Shown one piece after another: positions 22,303-29,445 of a DNA stretch of 32,399 nt. The position numbers and the translations under genes were made by a program. How positions within the stretch are numbered: position 1 is the stretch's first letter; each line of letters opens with the position of its first letter. The stretch comes from a virus. The DNA lies in IMG/VR virus record IMGVR_UViG_3300027806_000109, positions 1 through 32,399 of that record. One strand, given 5' to 3'. Under the pieces are notes generated by a model. It was not told where the DNA came from, ran no database searches, and saw only the letters and a program-made list of their open reading frames with translations.

Positions 22303-22681
22303 TATCGCTGCCTATCTAGAACATATAGGCGCCAGACTGCCAGCGGTGGGCAGTGGCTGGCGCAAAATGCGCTGTCCATTCCACCCAGATAAACACGCAT
22401 CAGCAGGTATTAACTTTGATGAAGGCAGATTTAAATGCCACGGTTGTGGCGTTGGTGGTGACGTATACGATTTGATTATGCACAGAGAAGGAGGCAACTA
22501 TCGTGAGGCTGTCAAGTACGCAGAGACAGTTTCTCCTACAGGCGGCGACAGAGTACGCCCAGCACATACATCAAGCAACAGACTATCTGGCAACACGGGG
22601 TCTGTCGGTAGAAGAAGCAAAGAAGTTTCATATCGGAGTAGTGGACAATCCATTACCAGGTCACGAAGGCTACAAGGGTAA
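22289..22681 (+). CDS. Primase zinc-binding domain, separate reading frame
   Basis: Residues 1-80 match the CHC2-type zinc-binding domain of DnaG primases: CPFH with Cys29 and His32, then FKCHGC with Cys50 and Cys53, and GGDVYDLIMHREGGNYREAV. From about residue 81 the sequence becomes Ser/Arg/Gly-rich with no domain likeness, because this part is overprinted by the TOPRIM gene in another frame. Total length is 130. It starts 14 bases before the resolvase stop. It should recognise the single-stranded template and must act together with the catalytic part encoded from 22503. Confidence 0.82.
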   Translation: MDKHSIAAYLEHIGARLPAVGSGWRKMRCPFHPDKHASAGINFDEGRFKCHGCGVGGDVYDLIMHREGGNYREAVKYAETVSPTGGDRVRPAHTSSNRLSGNTGSVGRRSKEVSYRSSGQSITRSRRLQG

Positions 22682-23135
22682 GTTAGTAATTCCCTACATC
22701 ACGCCATCAGGCGTGGTTGACCTGCGCTTTCGTAGCATCCACGGCGAAGACCCTAAGTACATAGGTCTACCAGGGGCTAAAACAACAATGTTTAATGCAC
22801 AGTCAGTGCTCACTGCAGATGGTTATATCTGTGTCACCGAAGGTGAGATTGACTGCATCACAACAGTAGTTAAGACAGGACATCCAGCAGTCGGCATCCC
22901 AGGTGCTAACAATTGGAAGCCCTACTACAGCAAAATACTTGACGACTTTGATACAGTTATTGTGCTAGCAGATGGCGATAGCCCAGGACTAGAGTTCGGC
23001 AAGAAGATTAGTAGAGAGTTAGGCAATGTGAATATAGTTCAGATGCCCGAAGGGCACGATGTCAACAGCATTGTATTACAGGAAGGGGCAGGTTGGTTAG
23101 ATGAGCGAATCAGAAAATGCATCAACGAGCGATGA
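22503..23135 (+). CDS. Primase catalytic TOPRIM protein
   Basis: The start is GTG, eight bases after AAGGAGG inside the zinc-domain gene. The 210 residues contain the pre-TOPRIM segment TDYLATRGLSVEEAKKFHIG (about 26-45), DLRFRSIHGEDPKYI, the TOPRIM Glu motif CVTEGEIDCIT (110-120), and the DxD motif VLADGDSPG (154-162). The family makes RNA primers. Alignment logic places the two fragments as halves of one ancestral primase joined near 22525-22540 by a +1 shift. A +1 recoding event could still fuse them, but the excellent SD here favours two subunits. The end overlaps the next gene. Confidence 0.85.
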   Translation: MRLSSTQRQFLLQAATEYAQHIHQATDYLATRGLSVEEAKKFHIGVVDNPLPGHEGYKGKLVIPYITPSGVVDLRFRSIHGEDPKYIGLPGAKTTMFNAQSVLTADGYICVTEGEIDCITTVVKTGHPAVGIPGANNWKPYYSKILDDFDTVIVLADGDSPGLEFGKKISRELGNVNIVQMPEGHDVNSIVLQEGAGWLDERIRKCINER

Positions 23136-23409
23136 ATCAGTGTGGGATTACATAGAGAAAAACCCAAAGATTATTGGGCTACCTATCACAGATACCAAAG
23201 GTATAGACCTACTGTCAGCACTCAGAGATGTTTATATTCACACCGAAAAAGACCCAAAGGTAGGGCTTAGCCTGCTCACAATCCTAGCCAACTTCCTTGT
23301 GGCATCCGCACAGGGTGAAGCACAGGAATTTATTGACGAAGTTACTGTTATAGAATTAACCTCAGATTTAGATACAGAACTACGGAAGGTGCTAGATGAA
23401 GGACATTAA
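23101..23409 (+). CDS. Unknown acidic 102-residue protein
   Basis: The N-terminus (about 1-14, Ser/Glu/Asn-rich) lies over the primase C-terminus. The remainder is helical and acidic (VGLSLLTILANFLVASAQGEA is partly hydrophobic, shown here as TILANFLVASA). It could be a small soluble or weakly membrane-associated protein. It overlaps the next gene by 14 bases. No family recognised. Confidence 0.6.
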   Translation: MSESENASTSDESVWDYIEKNPKIIGLPITDTKGIDLLSALRDVYIHTEKDPKVGLSLLTILANFLVASAQGEAQEFIDEVTVIELTSDLDTELRKVLDEGH

Positions 23410-23698
23410 ATACTTTGATGACATCCTGTCAGAACTTAAGATAACTATGGTGCGTAAGCACGCTGACTATGGTCCTAACAATATTGGTCAAGCACCAGGC
23501 GGTGCTATGAATGGCATCGTAGTTCGTATGCACGACAAGATGACACGGCTAGAGCATTTGTATTATAAAAAGATAGACACGCCGAACTATGAATCTATTG
23601 AAGATACGCTGCTTGACTTGGCAAACTATGCCATAATCGGACTATTGGTACAAAGGGGGCAGTGGGAAGGTATAGATGAACCAGGAGTACATAACTGA
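23396..23698 (+). CDS. DUF1599-type (Nmad1-like) nucleotide-metabolism protein
   Basis: This 100-residue helical protein has the pattern of the DUF1599 / nucleotide-modification-associated family: RKHADYGPNNI (20-30), GIVVRMHDKMTRLEHL with Glu53, and YESIEDTLLDLANYAIIG with Glu/Asp near 69-74. The family resembles MazG-like pyrophosphatases, in which such Glu/Asp residues bind metal. It is linked in phages to nucleotide pools or modified bases, but no other modification gene is visible here. It overlaps both neighbours by 14-23 bases. Confidence 0.75.
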   Translation: MKDIKYFDDILSELKITMVRKHADYGPNNIGQAPGGAMNGIVVRMHDKMTRLEHLYYKKIDTPNYESIEDTLLDLANYAIIGLLVQRGQWEGIDEPGVHN

Positions 23699-24332
23699 GT
23701 ATGACTCGCTAGTTTCATCACTAGCAGTTGAGTACCACAGGCGCTATCCGATGATAGATGCACTAGATATACAGCAGATATTATGGCTTTGGTTCATTTC
23801 CCATCCCAATAAATACTCCGAATGGTCAACCCTAGACCAAAAAGATAAAGACAAACTCATAGCAAAATCCCTCCGCAATGCAGCCATCAAGTATTGCGAA
23901 AAGGAAAAAGCAAAGACAGTCGGATACGAGTTGCTTGACCTGTATTACTATGACGCAACAGTCATAGAAGCATTTATGCCTAGCATTATCTCCGAGTCAT
24001 ATGAAATGCCAGCCAAGATTAAAGACTTAAACTTCAAAGCAGTTAAGTCAGACCCTAGCAATGATGGCAATAACTGGCTAGTGTTACGGTCAGACATAGC
24101 CACCGCTTTCTATCGGCTCACAGAGGCTAAGCAAAATGTGCTACGGATTAGATTCAGCACAGACAATAACGAGTGGAGCCTAATAGCCAAGGATTTAAAG
24201 ACAACACCAGATGGTGCTAGAATGAAAGTTCAGCGTGCTATCAATTCCCTAATTAGAAACCTAGGTGGATGGCGTCCCTTTGCAGATGAGGATGCCCCAG
24301 TCATTGAAGAAGATGATGACCGAACCGAGTAA
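23676..24332 (+). CDS. Sigma-70-like phage transcription factor
   Basis: In this 218-residue protein, residues ~160-195 (EWSLIAKDLKTTPDGARMKV and QRAINSLIRNL) form a helix-turn-helix of sigma region 4 type, and the preceding RLTEAKQNVLRIRF is the usual helix before it. The N-terminal DALDIQQILWLWFISHP (28-44) resembles sigma region 2 of phage factors. The middle is unusual and Tyr/Asp-rich. The C-terminus is acidic (DEDAPVIEEDDDRTE). It probably redirects host RNA polymerase to late phage promoters. It could alternatively be a nucleoid or terminase-type HTH protein. Confidence 0.7.
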   Translation: MNQEYITEYDSLVSSLAVEYHRRYPMIDALDIQQILWLWFISHPNKYSEWSTLDQKDKDKLIAKSLRNAAIKYCEKEKAKTVGYELLDLYYYDATVIEAFMPSIISESYEMPAKIKDLNFKAVKSDPSNDGNNWLVLRSDIATAFYRLTEAKQNVLRIRFSTDNNEWSLIAKDLKTTPDGARMKVQRAINSLIRNLGGWRPFADEDAPVIEEDDDRTE

Positions 24333-24558
24333 GGATATTCGTGACCTGCTTCATTTAGTGGACTATAGCAAGTCAATGGACTTACGTGGTGAGCCAACAG
24401 AAATTTGTGCTTGTGGTTGTGAAGTATTTGTAATGTTAGGTGGATTTGTAGATGGTGAGATTGCCTTCTACTTTACAGATGCTGAGTGTGCTAGTTGTGG
24501 GAGTATGGTCACGTTACCTACACCAACAGGAGAGGAGAATGGTTGTGCCGACATATGA
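24313..24558 (+). CDS. 81-residue Cys-pair protein
   Basis: The start is ATG 24313 (or 24316), inside the end of the sigma-like gene. CACGC (about 28-32) and CASCGS (about 58-63) could form a zinc ribbon around a beta-rich middle (FVMLGGFVDGEIAFYF). The end overlaps the FmdB-like gene. Function unknown. It belongs to the group of putative zinc proteins that surrounds the sigma-like factor and WhiB. Confidence 0.65.
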   Translation: MMTEPSKDIRDLLHLVDYSKSMDLRGEPTEICACGCEVFVMLGGFVDGEIAFYFTDAECASCGSMVTLPTPTGEENGCADI

Positions 24559-24706
24559 TTTTAAATGTAAGTCTTGCGGAAGTATTACTGAAACAACCAG
24601 CAATCTTCCTATCCCTTGCGAACTATGCGGTGAAACAATGATTAGGATTTGGACAGCAAACCCAGTACACTTTAAAGGTACTGGATTCTATAAAACAGGA
24701 GGCTAA
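24539..24706 (+). CDS. FmdB-type zinc-ribbon protein
   Basis: ATG at 24539 follows AGGAGAGGAGA. The 55 residues match the FmdB/CxxC_CxxC_SSSS type: YDFKCKSCG (Cys10, Cys13), then CELCG (Cys27, Cys30), and VHFKGTGFYKTGG, with the classic FKGxGFYxT ending. Members are putative regulatory or nucleic-acid-binding ribbons. Many bacterial homologues are similarly short. It lies between a Cys-pair protein and WhiB genes. Confidence 0.85.
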   Translation: MVVPTYDFKCKSCGSITETTSNLPIPCELCGETMIRIWTANPVHFKGTGFYKTGG

Positions 24707-24856
24707 ATGAAACTTAGATACAGCAACGGCTGGAACTATAAACGATTTACTTTGGTTATAGGTGGCAGCCTCACTAGATTTGGATTTGGTTTTTGCATTA
24801 GCCGTTGGCACGCAGACTTAGACCTTGGTTTCTTTTGGATTGGAGTTGAGTGGTAA
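24707..24856 (+). CDS. 49-residue hydrophobic/aromatic protein
   Basis: The product begins MKLRYSNGWNYKRFTL and ends DLGFFWIGVEW. It is Phe/Trp/Gly-rich, with a beta-like pattern (alternating hydrophobic residues) rather than a clear membrane helix. Similar short proteins with the closing FxWIxxEW pattern are frequent in phages. The stop overlaps the WhiB start as TAATG. Function unknown. Confidence 0.6.
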   Translation: MKLRYSNGWNYKRFTLVIGGSLTRFGFGFCISRWHADLDLGFFWIGVEW

Positions 24857-25131
24857 TGACTGAATTCAAAAACAAACCAGCCTGCGAAGGCACTGATACT
24901 GAGCAGTGGTTTAGCAAAGACTCTGGCGAGTATATGAATGAGCGGATGTTATTTAGAATTTGTCAGGGCTGCCCAGCCAACAATGAATGTTTAGATTATG
25001 CACTAAACAACAAGGTACTTGGATACTGGGCAGGAACTACTGAGCGTAAGCGTAAGTTAATTCGCAGACAACTTGGCATCACAGCCAAACCTGTACTACC
25101 AGAGTGGGAGTTAAATAGACGTGGCGCTTGA
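24856..25131 (+). CDS. whiB: WhiB-family iron-sulfur transcription regulator
   Basis: This 91-residue protein contains the four conserved Cys (Cys10, and CQGCPANNEC with Cys36, Cys39, Cys45), the GYWAGTTERKRK turn (56-67) equivalent to the GVWGG signature, and a basic C-terminal stretch. WhiB proteins bind a [4Fe-4S] cluster and contact the principal sigma factor region 4; phage copies such as TM4 gp49 inhibit host WhiB2 function. This strongly implies an actinobacterial host. The start is the ATG of a TAATG overlap. The nearby sigma-like protein makes a local transcription-control cassette likely. Confidence 0.93.
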   Translation: MTEFKNKPACEGTDTEQWFSKDSGEYMNERMLFRICQGCPANNECLDYALNNKVLGYWAGTTERKRKLIRRQLGITAKPVLPEWELNRRGA

Positions 25132-25594
25132 ACCTATACGACAAGTAGCAGGGGATGGTAAACGGGAGCAGATAGCAAGCAAGGCGTTGACTGAATACTT
25201 TGGCAACTGGAAGTTATATCCAACACCACGCTTCTTCTTTACTGACTTTCACATCACTGTATTACACGGGAATGGTAGAGAAAACTACATCGGAGACCTA
25301 GAAATCAAATGGCTCAAGACAGATAGCAGCAAGCCAGCCATCTTCCCATTCAACAAACTGCAGCAAATTATGATTGCACCACCATATACAGATACAGATT
25401 ACTCATACCACCGTATCTGCTTTAGATATTCAGACGGCATACTTGTAGTCCCAGCCAGAGAGATAGCCCACCTACAACCAGTCTTTCATACCCGTTGGGA
25501 TACCAAAGAGCGGGACCTAGTAGTCTTTGTTAATGCCTCAGACTACCCTCAGTATTGGCACAACCTGATAATCAATGAGGTTTCTACCAGTTAG
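25121..25594 (+). CDS. Possible PD-(D/E)XK-like nuclease, last early gene
   Basis: This 157-residue protein starts with GTG inside the WhiB gene. The segment TDFHITVLHGNGRENYIGDL then EIKWLK gives Asp42 or Asp59 with Glu61-x-Lys63, which looks like a PD-(D/E)XK active site. FPFNKLQQI and a C-terminal Trp/Tyr region follow. The family match is not secure. It ends just before the bidirectional terminators. Alternatives are a general beta-rich early protein without enzyme activity. Confidence 0.6.
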   Translation: MALEPIRQVAGDGKREQIASKALTEYFGNWKLYPTPRFFFTDFHITVLHGNGRENYIGDLEIKWLKTDSSKPAIFPFNKLQQIMIAPPYTDTDYSYHRICFRYSDGILVVPAREIAHLQPVFHTRWDTKERDLVVFVNASDYPQYWHNLIINEVSTS

Positions 25595-25619
25595 GGGAAG
25601 ACTGGATAGAAAGCAGAAA

Positions 25620-25655
25620 AGACCCCTCTACCTATCGGACTAGGTAAAGGGGTCT
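25620..25655 (+). terminator. Hairpin ending the early rightward block
   Basis: AGACCCCT (25620-25627) pairs with AGGGGTCT (25648-25655), enclosing ACCTA/TAGGT. There is no long U-run, only ATTCGTGTCT. Together with the facing hairpin it marks the convergence of early and late transcription. It could also work with roadblock or be read from the other strand. Confidence 0.7.
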
Positions 25656-25664
25656 ATTCGTGTC

Positions 25665-25688
25665 TAAAAACCGCCTTAGAAGGCGTTT
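25665..25688 (-). terminator. Intrinsic terminator of the late leftward block
   Basis: Read leftward, CGCCTT-CT-AAGGCG is followed by GTTTTTA (25672-25685 stem, A-run on plus at 25665-25670). It lies just beyond the stop of the 61-residue membrane protein, so it should end the lysis operon transcript and prevent collision with early transcription. Confidence 0.8.
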
Positions 25689-25694
25689 ACGGGG

Positions 25695-25880
25695 CTAGTT
25701 TGCTCCGCGTCCAAACTCTGTGGCAGATGGGTCTAGCCACTTTAGGACAGGTCCAAGGAAGCCAGCGAGTGCTGCAGTTCCTAGAACTTTCACATCAGTC
25801 TCTCCTGCAAGGTAGAGTGCAATAGCAGCAGATGCTGCAGCACGGAACCAAGATAGGGATAGTTGCTTTAGAGTTTCCAT
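25695..25880 (-). CDS. Holin-like small membrane protein, last late gene
   Basis: The start METLKQLS at 25880 follows AGAAAGAGAGAG; a start at 25904 was rejected because no SD precedes it. The 61 residues contain two hydrophobic segments (AAASAAIALYLAG and VLGTAALAGFLGPVL) separated by a short acidic loop, then LDPSATEFGRGAN. Two-helix small proteins next to endolysins are usually holins or antiholins that open the membrane at lysis. It begins in a TAATG overlap with the zinc-ribbon gene. Confidence 0.72.
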   Translation of the reverse strand: METLKQLSLSWFRAAASAAIALYLAGETDVKVLGTAALAGFLGPVLKWLDPSATEFGRGAN

Positions 25881-26005
25881 TAACTCTCTCTTTCTTCTAT
25901 GCATTTACCGCATAAGAATGCCCAGCCTTTGTAGACATAAGCACCTTCTGCATTGCACCCATCACAGTCTAGTAATGGGTTAGGTTCTCCTTCAGGCAGT
26001 AGCAC
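25880..26005 (-). CDS. 41-residue zinc-ribbon protein in the lysis cassette
   Basis: The GTG start (26005) lies inside the last codons of the endolysin gene, with AAGGTG upstream. CDGC (about 14-17) and CGKC (about 32-35) give a full four-Cys ribbon: MLLPEGEPNPLLDCDGC and then a Tyr/Trp-containing middle. The stop overlaps the next start (TAATG). It fills the otherwise empty gap between endolysin and holin. A role in lysis or merely a small regulator is unknown. Confidence 0.65.
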   Translation of the reverse strand: MLLPEGEPNPLLDCDGCNAEGAYVYKGWAFLCGKCIEERES

Positions 26006-26513
26006 GGTGCACCTTGCAACAGGTACATACAAGAGCAGGAGAAACAACAACTTTCTTTTTAGGAGTAGGTTGCAGTTTAGCCTTTACCTGATTGAGAACT
26101 TTAGGTTGATTTAACCACCAGAACCAAGGACTAGTGTCATTACCGTAAGCCCTATTAATAGAAATATGTAGGTGCTTATTGTGAGGATTGCTACCACTGT
26201 ACTTACGGTTGCCCTCTTTGCGTCTAGTCCGTGACCAAATCTTTCCTTGAAAGATAAGATAGTTGATGCGGTTATCTTCTTTAAGTTTTTCAAAAATGAT
26301 TTCACAATCTACGCCATTGTCAGGGTCGTGGGTCAGGTCTACTGCTAGCCCAGTATTGTGGTCCGAATTCGGGCTCGCCTTTTGATGCGCTAACGACGGC
26401 AAAAGCCCGTCGGACAGTTTCTTGCGCTTCGGAAATAATGCTGTCGCTTGTCTCAGTACAGCAATAGCCGCAGGCGTGGCTTTCCCTACCACAGGTTTTC
26501 CCGTAGGTTTCAT
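25992..26513 (-). CDS. Endolysin, M15-type D-Ala/peptidase
   Basis: This 173-residue protein has an N-terminal helix-rich part (1-40) and then the M15 peptidase signature: SDHNTGLAVDL with His52 and Asp59, and NKHLHIS with His116 as third zinc ligand. These metallopeptidases cut peptide cross-bridges in the cell wall. The C-terminal 25 residues are Lys/Pro-rich and end in CTCCKVHRATA; this could be a wall-binding or zinc tail. A holin-like gene precedes and a second one follows nearby, making a complete lysis cassette. It carries no signal peptide, so it needs the holin for export. Confidence 0.85.
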   Translation of the reverse strand: MKPTGKPVVGKATPAAIAVLRQATALFPKRKKLSDGLLPSLAHQKASPNSDHNTGLAVDLTHDPDNGVDCEIIFEKLKEDNRINYLIFQGKIWSRTRRKEGNRKYSGSNPHNKHLHISINRAYGNDTSPWFWWLNQPKVLNQVKAKLQPTPKKKVVVSPALVCTCCKVHRATA

Positions 26514-26519
26514 TGTCCC

Positions 26520-26723
26520 TCATTTCTTTAGTGCTTCTTTAATTAAGTCTGTTAGTAAATCTACTTTAGTTTCTAAACCATTTACTTTATCCTTAAGACT
26601 GGAGCCACCGTTGGGCTTAAGTTCTGATAAGTAATGTTTAGTTAGATGTTTAACTCCCATTGATAGTGCACCTATGAGAGTAGTAATTGCAACGGCTAAG
26701 CCAGCCCAGTCAGCAGGATTCAT
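26520..26723 (-). CDS. Holin-like protein with membrane helix and coiled coil
   Basis: In these 67 residues, a hydrophobic N-terminal helix (AGLAVAITTLIGALSMG, about 7-23) is followed by a Lys/Ser linker and a heptad-like helix (DKVNGLETKVDLLTDLIK). This layout recurs in actinophage holins. It starts one nucleotide after the stop of the 659-residue virion gene and ends six bases before the endolysin start. An alternative is a small tail-assembly protein, but the lysis position favours holin. Confidence 0.7.
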   Translation of the reverse strand: MNPADWAGLAVAITTLIGALSMGVKHLTKHYLSELKPNGGSSLKDKVNGLETKVDLLTDLIKEALKK

Positions 26724-28703
26724 TTATACAGTCCTTATGAGTATGTCAATGATTCCACCATAGCCAGAGAACCCCCTGTCTGGTGGAGTTTGTCGGGTAA
26801 AAGTAACTTGCTCAACTACAACTTGGCGAGATTCGCCAGTCTGTAAATCCTGCCAGGTAATGACATCGCCGTTCTGTTCAATGGTTTCTAGTTGAGCCAC
26901 ACGTGCAATAGCACGTCCTTCATAGCCAACTAGTACATTGTACTTATCCGTCTCAATGTCATAGTTAAAGACAGGAAACTTAATGATTCTTTGGCGGGGA
27001 GTAGCAATAGTTGCCTTTGCCTGATAGCCCTTGAAGATAGGACCTTTAGTATTATCTGTGCCATCTCTGTAAAGTAGGAACTTGTAGCCTATGTATTCCT
27101 GTGAACCTACTGGCTGGCTAGTAGTTACTTCTACTGGCGGAACTGATGCATCATATGAAATCAAGTCATACTCTGTATCGTTTTTATCTACAGTTTCTAA
27201 CGTCAAAGAACCATAGGTAAAGTCACCGCGTCCAATAAGACGCTTAAAGTTTTTAGGTTCCAGAGTGTTGTAGCGGATATAGCCAGTGGTGAGATAGCCG
27301 CTAGGCATTAAAGCACCAGTTGATTGTGAGTAAACATATCCATCTGCTGATGAAGCATTAGTTGTGCAGTAAGCAAGACGGTCGGTTGTGCCCAAGAAGG
27401 CACAAGCAGTAGTGCTATGACCAGTCACACCTGAGTAGTACAGGTCATTAGCATAGGCAAATTGCAATGGTGATAGTTCATTACCTAGGTTAATGCGGAT
27501 AACTCCAGGGTTACCATCAACTCCAGTGGCACACCAGATATAATTCTGTCTAGCAGCAAAGTCATAGCAAGGCTGAGTAGTTTCTACAAGTAAAGGACCA
27601 TAGGTTATAGAACCATCTTGGTCATTGACTGTGGCAATACGGATACCTTTGCTAGTTCCGATAGCCATATATCCTAGATAGTAGAAGATACGGTGAACAA
27701 TCTCACCAACTGGTAATTCTGCTGCCACTACCGCCGACGTAAGCGTCGGCATAGCACCTGCTGTGCTGAGAGTAAACTTCTGAATTGTAGACTGAATACC
27801 ATTGTAGCCAGAGATATAGATGGCTGGACCTGATGCTGTAATGCTGGTGTAAATGTGAGTGGTTGCTGGATGTGTGTAAACTGCTGTAGGCAGTGATGAT
27901 GCTGCTGAGGTAAACTCATAGACAGCATTGTTGGCACACATAACAATACGTTCTTTAACAAACTCCATCACCGCATTGTTTACAGTAATACCATTAGCCG
28001 TAAACATAACAGTAGCGGATGTAGACGAGTTGCCAGTCAAAGGTTTTCTATTTACTTCTAACTTACCTGATGGACCAGTGTCATTAGTTACCCAATAAGC
28101 GTCAGTACCGTCATCACAAATAGCATAGACTTGGTCATCAGTACCAGCATTATAATCAATAAAGTGAGTGACAGTTCCAGCGGTATCAATTTTGTCTACA
28201 TCATACTCGTCTAGTACGAGTACACCATTGGTGCCAGACCATTGAATGCTACGCATATGCTGGCTAGGACGACCATTAGATTCAATCGGTCCAGTAATAT
28301 TATGTCCTTGGCTACTGGAATTAAGGAGAGTTACTTCACCTTCAGTCCAAACATCTACGCCTTTACTATCCTTAAACTGGAATGTGCCTTCTCCAGGAAT
28401 TAAAGCGGGGTCATAAAAAGTAATGCCAGTCCCGTCGTGAAACGAGGACTGGCTTCTTATCCACCACCCAGTAAGACTTTGCTCACCAGGTTCAGTCTGA
28501 TTATCAAACTGTTCCTTTCGGTAAGGTGCAGTCTGGCGGACATATGGACGCTGGTCAGAAATAGCGTAAATAAATGGCATACCACCAAGGGCTACATCAT
28601 AGGCAATATCAGTGTTCTGCCAGATAGAAGTATCAGATACAACACCTACATCAACTGCAATCGCTCTACTAGAGCGACCTTCGGTAATATCACGACCAGC
28701 CAC
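26724..28703 (-). CDS. Large beta-rich virion protein
   Basis: This 659-residue protein starts with GTG (28703) after AAGGAGAATAA. It is rich in Thr, Gly, Asn and Tyr. Repeated beta-blade-like segments (for example VYAICDDGTDAYWVTNDTGP, MAIGTSKGIRIATV and NYIWCATGVDGNPG) suggest a beta-propeller or tail-appendage fold. The C-terminal ~150 residues are more like a tail or baseplate domain (TRQTPPDRGFSGYGG). It lies between the glycosyltransferase and the lysis cassette. A minor tail or adsorption role is inferred from this context. Confidence 0.7.
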   Translation of the reverse strand: MAGRDITEGRSSRAIAVDVGVVSDTSIWQNTDIAYDVALGGMPFIYAISDQRPYVRQTAPYRKEQFDNQTEPGEQSLTGWWIRSQSSFHDGTGITFYDPALIPGEGTFQFKDSKGVDVWTEGEVTLLNSSSQGHNITGPIESNGRPSQHMRSIQWSGTNGVLVLDEYDVDKIDTAGTVTHFIDYNAGTDDQVYAICDDGTDAYWVTNDTGPSGKLEVNRKPLTGNSSTSATVMFTANGITVNNAVMEFVKERIVMCANNAVYEFTSAASSLPTAVYTHPATTHIYTSITASGPAIYISGYNGIQSTIQKFTLSTAGAMPTLTSAVVAAELPVGEIVHRIFYYLGYMAIGTSKGIRIATVNDQDGSITYGPLLVETTQPCYDFAARQNYIWCATGVDGNPGVIRINLGNELSPLQFAYANDLYYSGVTGHSTTACAFLGTTDRLAYCTTNASSADGYVYSQSTGALMPSGYLTTGYIRYNTLEPKNFKRLIGRGDFTYGSLTLETVDKNDTEYDLISYDASVPPVEVTTSQPVGSQEYIGYKFLLYRDGTDNTKGPIFKGYQAKATIATPRQRIIKFPVFNYDIETDKYNVLVGYEGRAIARVAQLETIEQNGDVITWQDLQTGESRQVVVEQVTFTRQTPPDRGFSGYGGIIDILIRTV

Positions 28704-29429
28704 TTATTCTCCTTGCTGTTCCTTAAGTTTATTCTTTAAATGTTCGTTAGACCAGTACAATGCATAGTAATCAAAGTCAAGACTAAAGCGCTTCATATGC
28801 TTGACTATTGCCCCAGTATGAGCGTGTAATGGTACGTTTGCTGCTTTCATTCTGCGGAAGAAAATAATATCTTCGCCAATAAAATGGTCATCATCTCCAT
28901 CGCCAGTCTCAGTAAACATACCCTTACCAGGGTTAGCCTCACGGAGTTTAGGAATGATTGACTTGTGCATTAAGACAAAACCAAATCCTGCATTATCAAT
29001 CTTGATAACTTCGTTGTCAGGTAGCGGATGGATGTACTGAATCTGATACTCAGATACATCATTGAACAAGACTGGAAATGGTTTCATTAGGCTACCCTCA
29101 TTCTCCTTAGAGATGAAGTAGACACCTGATACAACAGGCTTGCCTATCTTGTCTGCTGTCTTCCACAGTTTAGCCATAGCATCTAGGCTAAGGACTATGT
29201 CTGAATCTACCCACAGTAGCCAGTCAGTCTTAATCTTATCTGCCCAATGGTCAAAGAGTACTTGGCGTTGTCTGCCAATCTGATTGCCTTGGACTCGGAT
29301 ACTGGTGTGGATAGGCATACCGTTGGCACCGCCAGTGATTACTGCTGTCATTAACCCTTCGGTAAACTTGCCGTCAGTTGTGCCGTTGTCACACCAGCCG
29401 ATTGCTACAGTTTCATTCTTTTGTATCAT
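28704..29429 (-). CDS. GT-A type glycosyltransferase
   Basis: This 241-residue protein has the GT-A plan: IGRQRQVLFDHW (51-62), then the nucleotide-sugar/metal DxD motif LLWVDSDIVL with Asp75 and Asp77, VVSGVYF and GFGFVLMHKS in the middle, EDIIFFRRM (with Glu/Asp for acceptor activation), and HAHTGAIVKH near the end. Phage enzymes of this type decorate DNA bases, virion proteins or host surface. The gene lies amid tail and receptor-binding genes, which favours decoration of virion or receptor, but substrate cannot be told from sequence. Confidence 0.82.
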   Translation of the reverse strand: MIQKNETVAIGWCDNGTTDGKFTEGLMTAVITGGANGMPIHTSIRVQGNQIGRQRQVLFDHWADKIKTDWLLWVDSDIVLSLDAMAKLWKTADKIGKPVVSGVYFISKENEGSLMKPFPVLFNDVSEYQIQYIHPLPDNEVIKIDNAGFGFVLMHKSIIPKLREANPGKGMFTETGDGDDDHFIGEDIIFFRRMKAANVPLHAHTGAIVKHMKRFSLDFDYYALYWSNEHLKNKLKEQQGE

Positions 29430-29445
29430 TGTCCCCTTGCTTTCT

